Shown here piece by piece: positions 32,793-41,204 of a DNA stretch of 49,516 nucleotides. Positions within the stretch are counted from its first letter, which is position 1; every line of letters starts with the position of its first letter. The position numbers and the translations under genes are program-made. This DNA is from Defluviitaleaceae bacterium. Lineage in GTDB: Bacteria > Bacillota > Clostridia > Lachnospirales > WQUN01. The notes below the pieces were generated by a model. It was not told the DNA's origin. It made no database searches and saw nothing but the letters and a program-made list of their open reading frames with translations. The stretch is from positions 1 through 49,516 of the forward strand of contig WRDO01000023.1 of the NCBI GenBank assembly GCA_009779755.1. The letters run 5' to 3'.

Positions 32793-33863
32793 TCATTCAC
32801 ACTTCATTATCAAGCCATACAACAATCTCTTCGGCAATATCCAATATTCCTTCATCCAAAGGCAAACAAATCCCCTGACAGTCACTTTGACAGCGTTTAC
32901 GTCCCAATTTCCTGTAACAGCCGTACCCCGCTCGGATTTTTCCTGCAGGAACAGGGGAAACGTATCAATAGTGTCCGCATATTGCGCTGACTTTTTCGCC
33001 CTTACGAATAAACAATATCCATGCCTTAAGGAATATGAAAATTCCCATACCCTCTTTGCGTACGCATCCCGTTCCGCCAAGGGTTTTTTGCTTTTACCTG
33101 TATAAACGTATGCAAAGCTATTTTGCCCAAGTCTTGTGTTTAAACAAGTTAAGCCATGGTCCGAATATCGCTGATGCAGCTTTAATGCAAACTTTTGTAT
33201 TTCCTCGGGCAGCGGGTGCAGGAAATCCTTCAAAACGTCAAGCATGTCCGAGTTTTCCGCTTTTATCAGCCTGTAATCGCACCGCAAAAGATTATTATCG
33301 TTCCAATATCTCCTTCCCGGCCTCAGTTCCATATCCGCGACCGATAATGCCTTTAATCCCGTGAGCAGGATTGGGTTGCTCGGGTAAAATACCTCCGATT
33401 CGGTAAAAACAAACCCGCAAAGGGTTAGAAAACGCAAACATTCATTTTTGGCGGAAGCGGAAATTTTAGGGCTCCTTTTCTTACCGTCCGCGTCAACGGA
33501 TGCTTTGCATGAAGGTATTTCGGTTAACGATAACGAATCGCCGTTTTCGGAAAGCGTGCCGTGATAACCTGTTTCCACCAACAGGTTCGTGATATTATGT
33601 AAAAACGGATAATCCGCCATACCGCTTGGTTTCTTGGGCGGCTTCGCGTATTCGTCCCCGTCTGTAATTAAACGGTCACAAAATAAATATAAAAAATCCC
33701 TAAAGGCAATGACGCCGTTTCGTATGTTTTCTTCACTTGCCATGCTTTTAAACACGGGTTTCACCGTATATGCCTCGGGTATGTTCGCCGGGATTAAATT
33801 TTTCAGGTATTTTGCAACTTCATCAATCGGTTTGATTATTATCGGGTCATGTTGTGAATCCAT
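32793..33863 (-). CDS. Hypothetical protein, probably frameshifted near its 3' end
   Basis: I do not recognise the family of this 356-residue soluble protein. It opens with a helical segment (IDEVAKYLKNLIPANIPEAY) and later has CLRFLTLCGFVFTESEVFYPSNPILLTGLKAL and a Tyr/Arg-rich middle (RPGRRYWNDNNLLRCDYRLI). The last 30 or so residues in this frame look unnatural. A neighbouring frame ending at 32797 reads CQGICLPLDEGILDIAEEI and ends VVWLDNEV, which is convincing protein. I infer one frameshift near 32890-32930, either real decay or a sequence error. The start has AAGGTGTG upstream. It faces the restriction operon tail to tail. Confidence 0.65.
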   Translation of the reverse strand: MDSQHDPIIIKPIDEVAKYLKNLIPANIPEAYTVKPVFKSMASEENIRNGVIAFRDFLYLFCDRLITDGDEYAKPPKKPSGMADYPFLHNITNLLVETGYHGTLSENGDSLSLTEIPSCKASVDADGKKRSPKISASAKNECLRFLTLCGFVFTESEVFYPSNPILLTGLKALSVADMELRPGRRYWNDNNLLRCDYRLIKAENSDMLDVLKDFLHPLPEEIQKFALKLHQRYSDHGLTCLNTRLGQNSFAYVYTGKSKKPLAERDAYAKRVWEFSYSLRHGYCLFVRAKKSAQYADTIDTFPLFLQEKSERGTAVTGNWDVNAVKVTVRGFVCLWMKEYWILPKRLLYGLIMKCE

Positions 33864-34006
33864 TTAATCACACCTTTTTATTATTTTTATTTAATAATAA
33901 TTTAATATTAATTTTTTATATTTTTATCGTAAGCAATTAACAAGTATTTTAAAAATAAAATAATTGTTATATAATCATGCCAAACAATAGTGGAAAGGTG
34001 GGGACG

Positions 34007-34387
34007 ATGAAAAACAAAGGGCTTTATTATTTTGATAAAATAACCGTATTCTTTGAAATTACGATTGCCCTGTTGCTTTTGATCGTGATTGCGATAAGGG
34101 TTATCGAAATCGTGTTGGCGTTGATGGGGCTTGATATCACTATCCTAACCATGGAATTCGATAAGGTATTATCGGTTTCGCTCTCCCTCGTGATCAGCGT
34201 CGAATTCGTGAGGATGCTGTGCAAACACACACCCGAAACGGTGATTGATGTGCTTTTGTTTGCGATAGCGCGCCAAATCGTCGTCTACCATGAAAAACCG
34301 ATCGATATGCTGATAGGCGTCGCGGCGATTATCGGATTGTTTGCGGCTAAAAAATTTATTATTAATTCGGATTTATTTAAAAAATAA
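34007..34387 (+). CDS. PsiE-like small membrane protein
   Basis: The 126-residue protein has four hydrophobic segments (about ITIALLLLIVIAIRVIEIVLAL, VLSVSLSLVISVEFVRML, TVIDVLLFAIARQIVV, DMLIGVAAIIGLFAAKKFI). The middle pattern EFVRMLCKHTPETVIDVLLFAIARQIVV resembles the PsiE family, named for phosphate-starvation induction in Escherichia coli but of unknown function. ATG 34007 follows AAAGGTGGGG. A TATAAT lies at 33970-33975 in a very AT-rich gap (33870-33976) without a clear -35. It converges on threonine aldolase with only 6 nt between the stops. Confidence 0.75.
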   Translation: MKNKGLYYFDKITVFFEITIALLLLIVIAIRVIEIVLALMGLDITILTMEFDKVLSVSLSLVISVEFVRMLCKHTPETVIDVLLFAIARQIVVYHEKPIDMLIGVAAIIGLFAAKKFIINSDLFKK

Positions 34388-34393
34388 TTATTA

Positions 34394-35428
34394 TTAATGC
34401 AATATATTGTTTATCACACCAAACACATAATCTATATCATCACGGTTGACGTCGTTATGCACGACAAAGCGGTATAAACCGCCGTCGCCTCCATTTATTT
34501 TTATACCGTTATCAAGCAAATAAGCGGCAAATCCGTCATGGTCAAAGCCCGGCTGCGTTATCTTAAAAAACACGATATTGATATGCACCGCTTCCCTGTC
34601 CAACGATATATGGGGCAGTTCAACCAGCTTATCTGCCAGGTATAACGCGTTTCCGTGGTCGATATGAAGCCGTTTCGTCATCTTTTCCAAGCTGATAAGC
34701 CCGCAAGCCGCAAGTACCCCTACTTGACGCATACCACCTCCCAACAGCTTCCTGTTTTTTCGCGCTTTTTTAATGAATGCCGTATCCCCGCACAGCATGG
34801 AACCTACGGGGGAGCATAACCCTTTCGACAAACAAAACATAACCGAATCGCAATATCGGGTGATTTCCTTTGGGGACACTTTCAGATATTCGGCGGCGTT
34901 AAACAGACGCGCCCCGTCTAAAAAAATAGGCAGACCGTATCGCTTTGCGGCGGTATATGCATCCTCCATTTTTTCAAGTGGTACGACCGTTCCGTTAGAC
35001 AACGCGTTTTCCAAACATAGCAGTCCCGTATCGGGGTAATGGATGTCGGAGACCCGTACGGCTTCCTCCACATCCCGACCCGTAATAACGCCATCGGCAT
35101 TCTTAACCGTTCGGTAACCGACATTGGAAAGGACCGCCGCCGCGCCCACTTCGTGTACGGCGATGTGGGAATCATAACCCAAAATAATCTCATCGCCGCG
35201 TTTGGTATACGTCATTATAGCAAGTTGGTTGGCCATCGTACCGGAGGGTACAAACAACGCATCTTCGAAGCCGGTCATAAACGCCGCTTTTTCCTGTAGC
35301 TTCAAAACGGTGGGGTCGTCCTCATATACATCATCACCGACAATGGCCGAAAACATGGCTTGGCGCATTTCCTCCGTCGGTTGCGTCACCGTGTCGGAAC
35401 GCAAATCTATGGTTTTTATATCAATCAC
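34394..35428 (-). CDS. ltaE: Low-specificity L-threonine aldolase
   Basis: This pyridoxal-phosphate enzyme splits threonine or allo-threonine into glycine and acetaldehyde. The 344 residues have the expected landmarks: DLRSDTVTQPTEEMRQAM, GDDVYEDDPTVLKLQEKAA, FVPSGTMANQLAI, LDGARLFNAAEYL, and the cofactor-binding Lys202 in FCLSKGLCSPVGS. The start is GTG 35428, which overlaps the stop of the topoisomerase B gene by GTGA, so the two are translationally coupled. The metabolic link between them is unclear and probably reflects gene packing. Confidence 0.95.
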   Translation of the reverse strand: MIDIKTIDLRSDTVTQPTEEMRQAMFSAIVGDDVYEDDPTVLKLQEKAAFMTGFEDALFVPSGTMANQLAIMTYTKRGDEIILGYDSHIAVHEVGAAAVLSNVGYRTVKNADGVITGRDVEEAVRVSDIHYPDTGLLCLENALSNGTVVPLEKMEDAYTAAKRYGLPIFLDGARLFNAAEYLKVSPKEITRYCDSVMFCLSKGLCSPVGSMLCGDTAFIKKARKNRKLLGGGMRQVGVLAACGLISLEKMTKRLHIDHGNALYLADKLVELPHISLDREAVHINIVFFKITQPGFDHDGFAAYLLDNGIKINGGDGGLYRFVVHNDVNRDDIDYVFGVINNILH

Positions 35429-37446
35429 CCCGTCTCCGCCATATCGATGTACAAATATCCGTTTTCCTCGATAAATTCCTTGCGTCCTTTTAAGTTATCC
35501 CCCAACAGAATTTCAAACATTTCCTGCGTTTTGTTTGCGTCGGTGGGGATGACCTGCACCAAGCGGCGGGTGGCGGGGTTCATGGTGGTTTGCCACATCA
35601 TTTCGGGTTCGTTTTCGCCCAAGCCTTTTGAACGTTGGATATGGCATTTTGCGCCGTTTTTTTCCTGTTTGGCGAGGATTTCCGCTTTTTCGCGTTCGGT
35701 GTAGGCGAAGAAGGTATTTTTGCCCGCTGTGATCTCGTACAGGGGTGACTCGGCGATAAAGACCTTTCCCCGATCGATTAATTCCGGTGTCAGGCGGTAC
35801 AGCATGGTGAGTATAAGCGTGCGGATGTGGTAGCCGTCGTAGTCCGCGTCGGTACAGATGACGATGCGCCGCCAGTTTAACCGGTTGATATCAAACGCGC
35901 TCGTTTCCCCCTTGCTGCTTGGGGAGGCCGCCGATTTTGCTGCCCGCCGCTCCTGTTTGTGGCGGATTTCCACCCCGCAGCCCAGCACGCGTAATAAGTC
36001 CGTGATGATTTCGTTGTTAAATATGCGGTCGTAGTCGGCTTTTAAGCAATTAAATATCTTGCCCCGTACGGGCATAATCGCTTGGAATTCCGCGTCCCGC
36101 CCCAGTTTACAGCTGCCCAGCGCGGAGTCGCCTTCCACGATGTACAGCTCCCGCTTGTTTACGTCCTTACTGCGGCAATTAACGAACTTTTCCACGCGGT
36201 TGTTCAAGTCAATTGATCCGGTGAGCTTTTTCTTCAGGCTTGCGCGGGTCTTTTCCGCGGATTCGCGGCTGCGTTTGTTGGCGAGTATCGACGCCGCCAG
36301 CTTTACCGCATCGGCTTTATTTTCAATGAAATAGATTTCCAATTGCTTCTTTAAAAAGTCCGTCATGGCCTCCTGTACGAAGCGGTTCGTGATGGCTTTT
36401 TTCGTTTGGTTTTCGAAGCTGATGAGCGTGGAAAAAGAATTCGTGATTAATATGAGGCTTTCCTCGATGTCGGGGAAGGAAATCTTTTTTTCGTCCTTTT
36501 TATAGTGCCCGTTATTTTTTAAGTACGTGTCCACCGCACTCACGAACGCCGTGCGTACCGCTCTGTCGGGCGAACCGCCGTACACGAGGTGGCTTGAATT
36601 GTGGTAATACTCAAGCGCGCCCCCGTCCTGCGAAAAACAGAAAGCGATATCGAATTTGAGCTTGTATTCGGGCTTGTCCTCTTGGTCGCGGCCTTGGGTT
36701 TCGTGGGAAAGGAAGTGCGGCTCGGTGATGGCCTTTTCCCCTGCAAGTTCCCGAATATAGTCGTGTATGCCCCGTTCGTAGCAGAAGTGGAAGGTTTCGC
36801 CGCTTTCCTCGTCCTTTAATATAAAAAGCAAGCCGCCGTTAACGATGGCTTGCCTTTTTAACATGTCCGCGTACCATTCCAGCGGTACGGCGATGTCGGT
36901 AAATACCGCGCGGTCGGGCCGCCACGTAATCGTCGTGCCCGTCTTTTTACCCGCGTGAGGTTCTTTTTTTAATCCGCCGACGTTTTCGCCTTTTTCGAAG
37001 CGCAGAGAATATCGGAAGCCTTCGCGGATAACCGTCGCGTCCATATATTCCGACGAGTACTGCGTGGCGCACAAACCCAAACCGTTAAGGCCCAAGCTGA
37101 ACGTATAATGCGCACGCTCCTCGTTGTTGTCGTATTTGCCCCCGGCGTACAGCTCGCAGAACAACAGCTCCCAATTGTACCGTTTTTCGATGGGGTTATA
37201 ATCCACGGGCGCGCCGCGGGCGTTGTCTGTGACCGTTATGCTAAAGTCCCTGTGGCGGATGATTTCGATTTTCTTACCGTAGCCTTGGCGGGCTTCGTCT
37301 ATGGAATTTGATATGATTTCAAAAATGGAGTGCTGGCAACCCTCGACGCCGTCGGAACCGAAGATGACGGCGGGGCGTTTGCGTACGCGGTCCGCGCCTT
37401 TTAACGCAGTGATGCTTTCGTTGCCGTATTCGGCGAATGTACCCAA
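35425..37446 (-). CDS. parE: Type IIA topoisomerase subunit B (topoisomerase IV-like)
   Basis: This is the ATPase subunit that partners the A subunit at 20182-22383. The 673 residues contain a GHKL ATPase domain (EIISNSIDEARQGYG, VTDNARGAPVD, GLNGLGLCATQYSSEYMDA), a transducer domain, and the TOPRIM domain with EGDSALGSCKLGRD and the metal-binding CTDADYDGYHIRTL. EGDSALG in place of EGDSAGG is typical of the topoisomerase IV-like clostridial group. TTG 37446 is chosen, with GGGAG 7 nt upstream; ATG 37485 would add 13 unrelated residues. Its usual neighbour, the A subunit, is 13 kb away beyond the restriction island. Confidence 0.93.
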   Translation of the reverse strand: MGTFAEYGNESITALKGADRVRKRPAVIFGSDGVEGCQHSIFEIISNSIDEARQGYGKKIEIIRHRDFSITVTDNARGAPVDYNPIEKRYNWELLFCELYAGGKYDNNEERAHYTFSLGLNGLGLCATQYSSEYMDATVIREGFRYSLRFEKGENVGGLKKEPHAGKKTGTTITWRPDRAVFTDIAVPLEWYADMLKRQAIVNGGLLFILKDEESGETFHFCYERGIHDYIRELAGEKAITEPHFLSHETQGRDQEDKPEYKLKFDIAFCFSQDGGALEYYHNSSHLVYGGSPDRAVRTAFVSAVDTYLKNNGHYKKDEKKISFPDIEESLILITNSFSTLISFENQTKKAITNRFVQEAMTDFLKKQLEIYFIENKADAVKLAASILANKRSRESAEKTRASLKKKLTGSIDLNNRVEKFVNCRSKDVNKRELYIVEGDSALGSCKLGRDAEFQAIMPVRGKIFNCLKADYDRIFNNEIITDLLRVLGCGVEIRHKQERRAAKSAASPSSKGETSAFDINRLNWRRIVICTDADYDGYHIRTLILTMLYRLTPELIDRGKVFIAESPLYEITAGKNTFFAYTEREKAEILAKQEKNGAKCHIQRSKGLGENEPEMMWQTTMNPATRRLVQVIPTDANKTQEMFEILLGDNLKGRKEFIEENGYLYIDMAETG

Positions 37447-37486
37447 TAAAATCTCCCTTTCCCCTACGACAAAGCATTCTATCATA

Positions 37487-37495
37487 TGCTATAAT
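37487..37495 (+). promoter_or_regulatory. Extended -10 promoter of the GH74 operon
   Basis: TGCTATAAT lies about 47 nt before ATG 37542 in the gap divergent from the topoisomerase B gene. No good -35 is seen. Confidence 0.6.
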
Positions 37496-37541
37496 AAATG
37501 TGCGACATTGTTTGTTAAATTTACAGCAAAGGATGGTAAAC

Positions 37542-40193
37542 ATGAAGACTGCGGTCTACACATACCACACAAACCGCGCGGACGCCCCCTATCAAATCAT
37601 CGAACCGGGAAAAACGTTTTCCATCCAAAACCCCGGTGTACCCGGCGGCGCGTTCATTGAATCGGTGGAACTCACGTTTACGAGGAAACCCGGCGAGCTT
37701 TCGCTGGGTTTTTTTAATGCGAAGGATGAACTGCGCTATATTGATTCGGTCGAAAGCAAAATCGAAATCAACGACTTCCTCTCCATGCATAACATCCATC
37801 TGCGGTTGAAAAATAAGAACCCGATGGCCATACACATCAACAAAGCGGTCATCACCTTCCGCGAAGCACGGGAAGGCGAAGCGGAATATACAACCCCTCC
37901 CTATCAATGGAAAAATGTGATAATTGGCGGCGGGGGCGGTTTTATTCCCTATATCGTGTACAGCCCGATTGAACGCGGCCTCACCTACTTGGGTACCGAT
38001 ATGGGCGGCATGTACCGCAAAGAGCCGAACGATACGCAATACGTACAGCTTTCCAATTGGCAGCGGGGTGTGGACCTCCAAGGGGTGGAATCGATCGCAC
38101 CGTGCCCGGTAGACAAAGGGCGCGTATACGCGGCGATGGGTACCTATGCCCGCAATACGTGTATGATTGCCCGTTCCGACGATTACGGCAAAACATGGGC
38201 GCAAATGATACAAATGCCCTTTTATATGGGAGCCAATATGGCGGGACGGGGAGCGGGGCCTCGGCTTGCGGTCAACCCGACCGATTCGAACCAAGTTTTC
38301 TTCGGTACGCGGGGTAAAACGCCGCCGCTGCGGCGCGAAATACCCGATCACCTCCGCATTGATACGCAAAAAGGGAATGAATCGGCGTACGGCTTGTACC
38401 GTTCAAACGACGCGGGGCTAACGTGGAAGCATATCCTTCCTTTACCCAAGGATACCGGGTCAAACGGTATCACTTGGGTAACCTTCGACGTTGAAAATAA
38501 GCGTATTTTTATCGGGATGCACCGTACGCACGAAACCGCGCCTTCTATTTTTCATTCACTTGACGGCGGGGATACATGGGCACCCGTCCCCAACCAACCC
38601 ACCGCCAAAAACGCCTACTCCAACGAAGACGGTACGGTCGCGGCGCACCGTAACACGATTGCGCCGTTTAACGGCATCATTGCGGGCAAGCACCTCATCG
38701 TTAATTACACCACGCACATCGGTCCGTATAACGGCGGTTCACGCGGGGCGGTGTATAAATTGGACCTACAAACGCTTGAATGGCACGATATCTCCCCGAG
38801 CCCCTTTGCCATCGGCGGCAACAAACCGGGCGGCGAACGTGTGGAAGGTTTCGGCGGGCTGACGGTATGTAACGGCAACCCGGATATCATCATGACCGCC
38901 ACCGCTAATCTATGGGAACCCGACGAACAAATCCTGCGTACGGTTGACGGCGGCAAAACATGGTCACCCATGTGGGAAATGAACGGGGACAACACGATCC
39001 GCACCAACAAATATAACGATATCGTGTACAAGGATAAGGTTAATTGGTTGGATTGGGGAAGGCCCGGCCGCACCGGCACATACGCCGCCGGGGATCAATC
39101 CCCAAAATTGGGTTGGATGATTTACGCGTTGGCCATCGACCCCTTTAACCCCGATTCCTTCCTGTATGCCACGGGCGCAACCGTTTACGGTTCGGATAAC
39201 CTGACCAACCTTGATAGCGGGCAAAAGATCGATATTGAGGTAAAAGCGGACGGTGTGGAACAATGCGCCGTTCTCGGATTGATTTCCCCCACTGAGGGCG
39301 CACATTTGATCAGCGGCGTGGGTGACATCAGCGGCTTCGTCCACCACGATTTTACCAAATCGCATAAGATGATCTTCCCCCGTGACGAAAACGGCGAACC
39401 CATCCACAGGCAATACCGTTCATTGGACTACGCTGGGAATGACCCAAAGATAATCGCCACCTATTCCTGCGACCATCCGCGCGGTTCGCATTTGATCCTT
39501 TCACGCGATGGCGGCGATACGTGGGAAGCCCTCCCCGCCCCCACCGAAACCCCCGCACACGTAGACTTCGCTTCGGTTGTGCTTTCCGCCGACGGCAAAT
39601 CCCTTTTATTCGCGCGGGGGATGGGGAGTGATCCCGCATGGTCTTTCGATATCGACGGCTTCGGACCCAATTGGCTCGAAGTTACCGGACCTGAGTGCTT
39701 AAACGGTAAAGCGCGTTACGCGGCCGACCGCGTAAACCCCCTTGTCATGTACGCATACAACGCCAAGAAAACATATAAAAGCGAAGACAGCGGCAAGTCC
39801 TTCTCCTTGATCGGCGAAGGCGAAGAAGAAATGCCCGAGGAAGCGACGCCCAAAGCCGTCCCCTTCCGCGAGGGTCATATTTGGCTGGCTGGCGGGGAGT
39901 CGGGTTTATGGCATTCCGCCGACGGCGGTAAAACATACCGTAAACAAAGCAGCCAAAACATAACGTCCGTCGCATTCGGTAAGGGGGACATGATCTTCGT
40001 GCAGGGTACCTTTGACGGTATATGGGGTATTTACGCCTCCGAAAACGGCGGCGACACTTTCGCCAGAATCAACGACGACATACACCAATTCGCCAACGTA
40101 AAGCCCTATATATTGGAAGCGGACATGCGGGTGCAAGGCCGTGTATATTTAGCGGTTGACGGCGGGGGGATAATTATGGGGAATCGTGCATGA
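37542..40193 (+). CDS. GH74-family xyloglucanase-like glycoside hydrolase
   Basis: The 883-residue protein matches glycoside hydrolase family 74, which cuts xyloglucan or its oligosaccharides with two Asp residues. The likely base is Asp153 (YLGTDMGGMYR), the likely acid Asp595 (SGVGDISGFVHHD). Asp-box beta-propeller repeats are abundant (SDDYGKTW, SNDAGLTW, SLDGGDTW, TVDGGKTW, SRDGGDTW, SADGGKTY), fitting the two seven-bladed propellers of the family. Residues 1-118 form an extra beta-rich domain. There is no signal peptide, so the enzyme is probably cytoplasmic and acts on imported oligosaccharides. ATG 37542 follows AAAGGATGG. It overlaps the next oxidoreductase gene by ATGA. Confidence 0.88.
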   Translation: MKTAVYTYHTNRADAPYQIIEPGKTFSIQNPGVPGGAFIESVELTFTRKPGELSLGFFNAKDELRYIDSVESKIEINDFLSMHNIHLRLKNKNPMAIHINKAVITFREAREGEAEYTTPPYQWKNVIIGGGGGFIPYIVYSPIERGLTYLGTDMGGMYRKEPNDTQYVQLSNWQRGVDLQGVESIAPCPVDKGRVYAAMGTYARNTCMIARSDDYGKTWAQMIQMPFYMGANMAGRGAGPRLAVNPTDSNQVFFGTRGKTPPLRREIPDHLRIDTQKGNESAYGLYRSNDAGLTWKHILPLPKDTGSNGITWVTFDVENKRIFIGMHRTHETAPSIFHSLDGGDTWAPVPNQPTAKNAYSNEDGTVAAHRNTIAPFNGIIAGKHLIVNYTTHIGPYNGGSRGAVYKLDLQTLEWHDISPSPFAIGGNKPGGERVEGFGGLTVCNGNPDIIMTATANLWEPDEQILRTVDGGKTWSPMWEMNGDNTIRTNKYNDIVYKDKVNWLDWGRPGRTGTYAAGDQSPKLGWMIYALAIDPFNPDSFLYATGATVYGSDNLTNLDSGQKIDIEVKADGVEQCAVLGLISPTEGAHLISGVGDISGFVHHDFTKSHKMIFPRDENGEPIHRQYRSLDYAGNDPKIIATYSCDHPRGSHLILSRDGGDTWEALPAPTETPAHVDFASVVLSADGKSLLFARGMGSDPAWSFDIDGFGPNWLEVTGPECLNGKARYAADRVNPLVMYAYNAKKTYKSEDSGKSFSLIGEGEEEMPEEATPKAVPFREGHIWLAGGESGLWHSADGGKTYRKQSSQNITSVAFGKGDMIFVQGTFDGIWGIYASENGGDTFARINDDIHQFANVKPYILEADMRVQGRVYLAVDGGGIIMGNRA

Positions 40194-41203
40194 CCCTCCG
40201 CGCAGCCATCGTCGGTTTGGGCGGCGTATATCCCATGCACGCCTATTCGTTGGCGGCGATCGGCGTACCCGTTGCGGCCGTATGCGATAAAATCCCCAAA
40301 CGCGCCGAGGAAGCCGCGCGACTCACGGGCGAGCGGGCGTTTACAGATTATAAGGAAATGTTGAAACAGGGCGGCTTCGATGTACTGCACATATGTTTGC
40401 CGCATTTTTTGCATACGCCTGCCGCTGTCGGGGCGATACAAGCGGGTTACCATGTGCTGTGCGAAAAACCCATGGCCACGACGGTTGCCGACGCAGAAAA
40501 AATGATAAAAACGGCACAGGATAATAATAAAACGTTGGGTGTCATTTTCCAAAACCGTTACAACCCCGGTTCCCGATTAATAAAGGAAATGGTTGATACG
40601 GGCGCTCTGGGCGTGATAACGGGTGGTTGGTTGCGCGTCACGTGGCACAGAGGTTCGGATTATTACACAAGAAGCGATTGGCGCGGCAAATGGGCCACCG
40701 AAGGCGGAGGCGTTTTGATCAACCAATCGATCCACACCTTTGATTTGATGAATTATTTTTTGGGTGACCCCTTCCGTGTGGATGCAAATATCGCCAATCG
40801 CGCCCATCCCGAAATCGAAGTGGAGGACATGGCGGAGGGTATGATTTTTTACGGCGAAAATGGTACCATCCCCGTTTCCTTCTTCGTAAACACGTACCAC
40901 CCGTACGACGCGCCTGTAGGGTTGGAAATCGTGGGGACAAAGGGTCGCGCGGTGTTATCGGGCGAAGACGCGACGGTTACGTTAAACGACGGTACGCTCC
41001 GTACCGCCGGAGCGGACACCGAAGCGCAACGAAAATTTAGTATAAAGGATTATTGGGGCGTGTCGCATGTAAAGCAAATCGCGGCGTATTACGAATCGCT
41101 GCGCAAGGGCGAACCGCCGGAGATTACGGGCGCATCGGCCTTGGTTACCCAAAGGCTGGTCAACGGGATATACGACGCGGCGAAGGAAGGAAAATCGACG
41201 TAA
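40190..41203 (+). CDS. Gfo/Idh/MocA family oxidoreductase
   Basis: The 337-residue enzyme has an N-terminal NAD(P) fold (AIVGLGGVYPMHAYSLAAIG), the catalytic CEKPMA (about 91-96), and a C-terminal domain with GGGVLINQSIHTFDLMNYFLGD carrying the conserved His. It overlaps the GH74 gene by 4 bp, so it most likely oxidises or modifies a sugar released from the same glycan. The exact substrate is not shown. A 1-nt gap separates it from the following lipoprotein gene. Confidence 0.92.
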   Translation: MTLRAAIVGLGGVYPMHAYSLAAIGVPVAAVCDKIPKRAEEAARLTGERAFTDYKEMLKQGGFDVLHICLPHFLHTPAAVGAIQAGYHVLCEKPMATTVADAEKMIKTAQDNNKTLGVIFQNRYNPGSRLIKEMVDTGALGVITGGWLRVTWHRGSDYYTRSDWRGKWATEGGGVLINQSIHTFDLMNYFLGDPFRVDANIANRAHPEIEVEDMAEGMIFYGENGTIPVSFFVNTYHPYDAPVGLEIVGTKGRAVLSGEDATVTLNDGTLRTAGADTEAQRKFSIKDYWGVSHVKQIAAYYESLRKGEPPEITGASALVTQRLVNGIYDAAKEGKST

Positions 41204-41204
41204 G

